This document shows, one piece after another, positions 60,620 to 64,000 of a stretch of 64,000 bases of DNA. Both the position numbers and the translations under genes were made by a program. Location of the stretch: positions 1,860,001 to 1,924,000 of the forward strand of contig JANFNE010000003.1 of assembly GCA_024867545.1 (NCBI GenBank). Reading direction: 5' to 3'. Source of the DNA: Phytopythium helicoides (taxonomy: Eukaryota > Oomycota > Peronosporomycetes > Pythiales > Pythiaceae). A model generated the notes under the pieces. That model searched no databases and was not told the DNA's origin. It saw only the letters and a list, made by a program, of their open reading frames with translations. Position 1 is the first letter of the stretch; every line of letters starts with the position of its first letter.

Positions 60620-62773
60620 TCACAACTTTCGATGAGAGCTTACGAATGCGAAAGGATACACCCCGTAGGTGGTTTTGCTTCGGGCGGCACACCCAGTTTT
60701 TATAACAAGATTCTCTGTAGGTGTTGAGCAAAGTGGTGTTTCCTGTAGCATGACTATTCCGTGCACTTGCTCGAAAACCCAAGCAGGTAGCTCCGAGACA
60801 TTTGTGCACTCCAAACCTAAGTTCTCGATAGATAGCTCGGGAGGTATTGTAGCTGGCAGCGATGTCAATGGGTTTTTCGAAAGTACAATGAAGTTGAAAA
60901 AACTTTGTATAAGTTCAGTTGAATTGTCCAGAAATTTGGTGATGTGGTTACCCACAAGAGATATCATGTTCAGCTCAGGAAGCGCAAGCAGCTCGTGTGG
61001 AACCTCAGTGAAATGAGAGTACTCGAGAAAGACTATCTGAACAAGGCGCCATACATCAGAAAGAGAAGCCGGGAGCGTCGTCAGATTCGTTCTCGAGATC
61101 TCAATGTCATGCAGCTGTTGTGGAAATGGTGACTGCAACACACCCGGAGGCAACTCCGTCATGTCCACGAGAACCATCGCCAGGTACACAATATTCGGAT
61201 GAAATTCATCAGTCAAAGCAGCCTCGACACCCCATTCCACCAGCGTACTGTTGAAGATCTCGAACGCAAGTAGATTCTTGAACTTCTGAATCGAAGACGG
61301 AACGATGAGACCAGAGCAATGCATGAAGATGACGTTCGAGACCACGTTTGGGTCGAGAGCATCAAAGACATCAAGTGGAGGAGACGTATCAACTCCTTGA
61401 CGGTAGCAGTTGTACTTGATGACCGAGCAGCTGACGCCTGAGGAGAACCATGGATACACTGGTTGTGTGCACATGTTGCTGATGGAGTCATCACTACCAG
61501 CTTTAGTCGTGATCCAGGTCTGCCTCGCTGCATTTGTGAACATAGCCCAGATGTGGATTGTAATGATAGTGATCGCAAGTAGCACGAAACTTGTTGGGAT
61601 GGCTTTGTGCCGCATCTGCAATGAGAAATCGACTCTTGGATGAGCCTCCCACACCGGCTTGGGTGATACAGTAGAAGTGGGTGCTTCTTGTTTTGAACAA
61701 ATTGAATCATTGGATGGCTCAGAAACGCGAGGTGGTTTGCTGGTGCCTTCCCGAACAGATTCAATTGACATAATTGAAGCGGAGTTGTTTTTCGTTGTTC
61801 TCTGCTGGTTTCGTTCTCGCATGACACTAGCAATTACGAGCAAGCAAACGTACAAGCTCACATGCAGAATCAACTTGTAGCACCCACCAACCAAAGACCA
61901 AGCAAACACCGTTTGACTCTCTCGGACGAGATTCGGGAATTCCGTCTCACTGTAAAGTATTTCCAAGGAAAAAACCATCATCTTTGCATCATACTCGAGA
62001 AGATACGGCATCAAGGTAGCTGTCGGAAGAACTACACTGAAAGTGAAAGCGACAATCCCATCGAGAATGTAACACAAAAGTCGGACAGAGATAGGAGACC
62101 CTTCTCGTGGTGAAGAACTTTCATCTGACACGGAGCGAGAGCTCTTACCATTTTGAACCAATCTCGGGTACAGTATCGCGACCGAGATGCAGTTTGTCAC
62201 AAGTAAGGTAACCGACAAATGATTGATCCATGGACGTGCAATTCGAGAGCTGGATATGTTGCACTGATAGATTTGAGCTGTGATGACGACTGCTTTACGG
62301 AGAACGAAGACGGACTCGAATTTCGGACTGCGAATACCGAGTAACTCGCTCGCATTGCTAAGCGCTTGTCGTGAGCTCAGCCGGCTTTGAGAAAGGTTGC
62401 TCTTGTTGTGCATTTCTTTTAAGGTTACTCGCTTGCGAGCGAGGCATCGTCTCGGTGTTACCAAATAATGGTCGAGCCATCTGATGACTGTGTTAAAGCT
62501 TTCGACGACGGGAATGGCTGGTCTTCGAGCTCGAATCGACGCAGCAACTAGTTGAAGCCATTCTAGCGCGTGACAACCACCGAGAACTCCCAACATAGTC
62601 CCAAACAGTCGTAATCGACGATGCTCAGACGGAGCAAGGAGATCAGCAAAGTAAGTCATATCTGGTCTATCTACATACCAGTGCAATAGAGCACTCGCGA
62701 TGAGGAAAGCGGCGCAGGCTGCATGTAGGACAAATAGCAACACCCACAGCGCGATAAAAGTGCGACGCAGCAT
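60620..62773 (-). CDS. Six-TM leucine-rich-repeat membrane protein, copy 2
   Basis: 717 residues, intron-less, paralogue of the gene at 55.0 kb in opposite orientation. Same six hydrophobic segments and LRR-like C-terminal domain. Residues 1-130 differ at scattered sites. The middle is nearly identical. After SLVGN the last 110 residues are strongly different (HITKFLDNSTELIQSFFNF, LECTNVSELPAWVFEQVHG), yet both end PFAFVSSHR(Q/K)L. Intact ORF; function unknown. Surface recognition is only a guess from the LRR. Confidence 0.78.
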   Translation of the reverse strand: MLRRTFIALWVLLFVLHAACAAFLIASALLHWYVDRPDMTYFADLLAPSEHRRLRLFGTMLGVLGGCHALEWLQLVAASIRARRPAIPVVESFNTVIRWLDHYLVTPRRCLARKRVTLKEMHNKSNLSQSRLSSRQALSNASELLGIRSPKFESVFVLRKAVVITAQIYQCNISSSRIARPWINHLSVTLLVTNCISVAILYPRLVQNGKSSRSVSDESSSPREGSPISVRLLCYILDGIVAFTFSVVLPTATLMPYLLEYDAKMMVFSLEILYSETEFPNLVRESQTVFAWSLVGGCYKLILHVSLYVCLLVIASVMRERNQQRTTKNNSASIMSIESVREGTSKPPRVSEPSNDSICSKQEAPTSTVSPKPVWEAHPRVDFSLQMRHKAIPTSFVLLAITIITIHIWAMFTNAARQTWITTKAGSDDSISNMCTQPVYPWFSSGVSCSVIKYNCYRQGVDTSPPLDVFDALDPNVVSNVIFMHCSGLIVPSSIQKFKNLLAFEIFNSTLVEWGVEAALTDEFHPNIVYLAMVLVDMTELPPGVLQSPFPQQLHDIEISRTNLTTLPASLSDVWRLVQIVFLEYSHFTEVPHELLALPELNMISLVGNHITKFLDNSTELIQSFFNFIVLSKNPLTSLPATIPPELSIENLGLECTNVSELPAWVFEQVHGIVMLQETPLCSTPTENLVIKTGCAARSKTTYGVYPFAFVSSHRKL
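60947..62385 (-). repeat. Core of inverted LRR-gene repeat, arm 2
   Basis: Reverse-complement partner of 55400-56837. The identity ends at the AAC codon (60947-60949) corresponding to 56835-56837 in copy 1. Confidence 0.7.
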
Positions 62774-63451
62774 GGATGTGTGTTGGTCGCCAGCGACGGA
62801 GGAGAGATAGATTGATGTGTTTTCCGTCTGATCAAGTATGGTTGTAGATATGGGGCTTGAGCGTTTCTAGTGTGTATGTAGACGAACTCGCCCCAATTTT
62901 AGCGCTGAAGAACAGACGAATGTCGCCGCCAATTTGAGGCGACAAGATTGCGACTGGGAATCGAAGATACTCTTGTGTGCACTTTTTCAAACACCATTTT
63001 TCTCGAGGATCATTCCGATCTTGCTCAATTCAACTTGATGAACAAACGTGTACGGGGAAAGTGTTGCTCCTCGATTCTAACTGCGAGATCTATTTTTCCA
63101 TGCGCCAAACAGGCATGATCATTTCGTGCGATAACGATTGTGTGTTGATGAGTCGGGTTTTGACTACAGTGGGTTCGTCGGCACTCTCCACAATCCGTCA
63201 CAGCTGACACCAGATCGTTGCAGTCACCAAAGTATTCCATGGCCACTTGCCCCGCTAAAGAGCTCGCTCGCTGGGGCTCCAACGCCACAGCCAGGATGGT
63301 GGAACGCATACAAGGGCTAAAGCCGCGAGTTCTTGAGGATGCACTTGTGTCGTGTACATGAGCCGGGCTCTCCTCTCCCGATCGCTCATTCGTATTCCCG
63401 CCTGAACACTTCCATCTGCCCACTACGGAAAAACGCAACTCCTGACCAAAA
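62774..63451. other. Gene-free region
   Basis: About 680 bases between the divergent second LRR gene and the terminal M96-like gene. No supported ORF. It does not resemble the upstream region of LRR copy 1. Confidence 0.45.
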
Positions 63452-64000
63452 ATGGAGGCTGTCGAATGACGCCTTCTTCCAGGACGTACTGTCGCTGCTG
63501 CTGCTAGTGGACGCGTCGCCTTCTTCCCAGCGTCAGCTCCCTCCAAGCTCGTCGATGCAGCCTCTGCACAAGAAGAAGAACGCGCACCGCGAGCACGAGA
63601 AGGCCGAGATGCTCGCGTTGCGACGCAGAGCGTTCGAGCTCGAGGGAAAACTGCAGGCGCTCCAGCAGGGCAAGAAGGTGCTCGTGGCTCCGGACGGGAG
63701 CAACAACCCACGAGAGTACTGGAGACGTGTGGCGCTGCAAGCCCGAGAGGCGTTGGCGCTGGCCGAGAACCAAAACCACTTCCTCCGAGCCGAGTGCGTG
63801 CGCCAAGGCGCGGCCATCGAGCAGCTCATCGCCGCGATGGGCAACGACGAGCTCGGATTCGCGTACCGATCGACGCTGCACCGAGCAGTCCGCACCGTGA
63901 GCAGGTCGAGGATGAGACCTGTCATGACCCCGGTGCCGAGATCTCAGGCTCCCGCGCTTCGACGGAGAGCTGCGTGCTTTGACGACCAAATTCTACAGGA
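63452..64000 (+). pseudogene. M96-like family gene, N-terminal part, cut by window edge, frameshift after start
   Basis: The ATG at 63452 begins MEAVE and then hits TGA. One base further on, the frame DAFFQDVLSLLLL matches DAFFRDVLALLLD of the intact copy and stays open to the window end: KKKNAHREHEKAEMLALRRR (basic/coiled coil), FELEGKLQALQQGKKVLV, YWRRVALQAREALALAENQ. So a single extra T after the fifth codon disrupts an otherwise intact N-terminus. It is either a disabled gene, a sequencing error, or translation uses another start. The C-terminal START-like half lies outside the window. Confidence 0.55.

Noticed and set aside
1..64000. CRISPR arrays, insertion sequences, transposase or reverse transcriptase genes
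   Set aside because: None seen; the window is nuclear eukaryotic DNA and repeats here are gene duplications.

Overview
The window looks like nuclear DNA of an oomycete, most probably Phytophthora or a close relative. It is gene-dense, and the conserved genes have very GC-rich third codon positions. Introns are short (about 50-90 bases, GT..AG). Several starts are preceded by oomycete-type initiator motifs (TCAYTYY). The content fits a flagellated, secreting heterotroph: an IFT-A subunit, MNN1/GT71-like glycosyltransferases, PLAC8 proteins, and an M96-like (mating-specific type) family described from Phytophthora. Genus is inferred from gene content; no database search was possible.

Region 1 (1-13.7 kb) is a conserved block: IFT43, a DUF866/CZIB-like protein, a DUF4091/GH123-like protein, a RanBP1-domain FG protein (Nup50 type), an MRG15-type chromodomain protein, a PTPMT1-like phosphatase, and a TPR plus J-domain protein with an FG-rich N-terminus. 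A 1.5 kb gap at 4.4-5.9 kb holds an unusual cluster of CATGCA hexamers.

Region 2 (14.4-43.8 kb) alternates conserved genes (glutamate synthase, papain-like protease) with lineage-specific duplications. An unnamed multi-pass membrane family has five near-complete copies (A-E) and one relic (F). Three copies sit next to a PLAC8 gene or PLAC8 fragment. Units C and D are arms of a roughly 2.6 kb inverted duplication about 8 kb apart, and copy C carries a conversion tract matching copy A. Three type II membrane glycosyltransferases (GT71/MNN1-like) lie among them, with a four-exon coiled-coil gene of unknown function.

Region 3 (44.8-54.1 kb) is conserved again: an AAAP amino acid transporter, two tandem PLAC8 genes, a small coiled-coil protein and an XRN1 5'-3' exoribonuclease.

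Region 4 (55-64 kb) is an oomycete-type accessory cluster. Two head-on copies of a 6-TM plus leucine-rich-repeat protein share a nearly identical core but abruptly different C-termini. Three M96-like genes are interleaved: one intact, one with a premature stop, and one cut by the window edge with a frameshift just after its start.

There is no operon logic here. The main biology is (i) housekeeping and flagellar genes and (ii) surface, secretory and mating-type families that are duplicating, converting and decaying. A few single-base indels in otherwise conserved genes could be assembly errors and should be checked against reads before calling pseudogenes.
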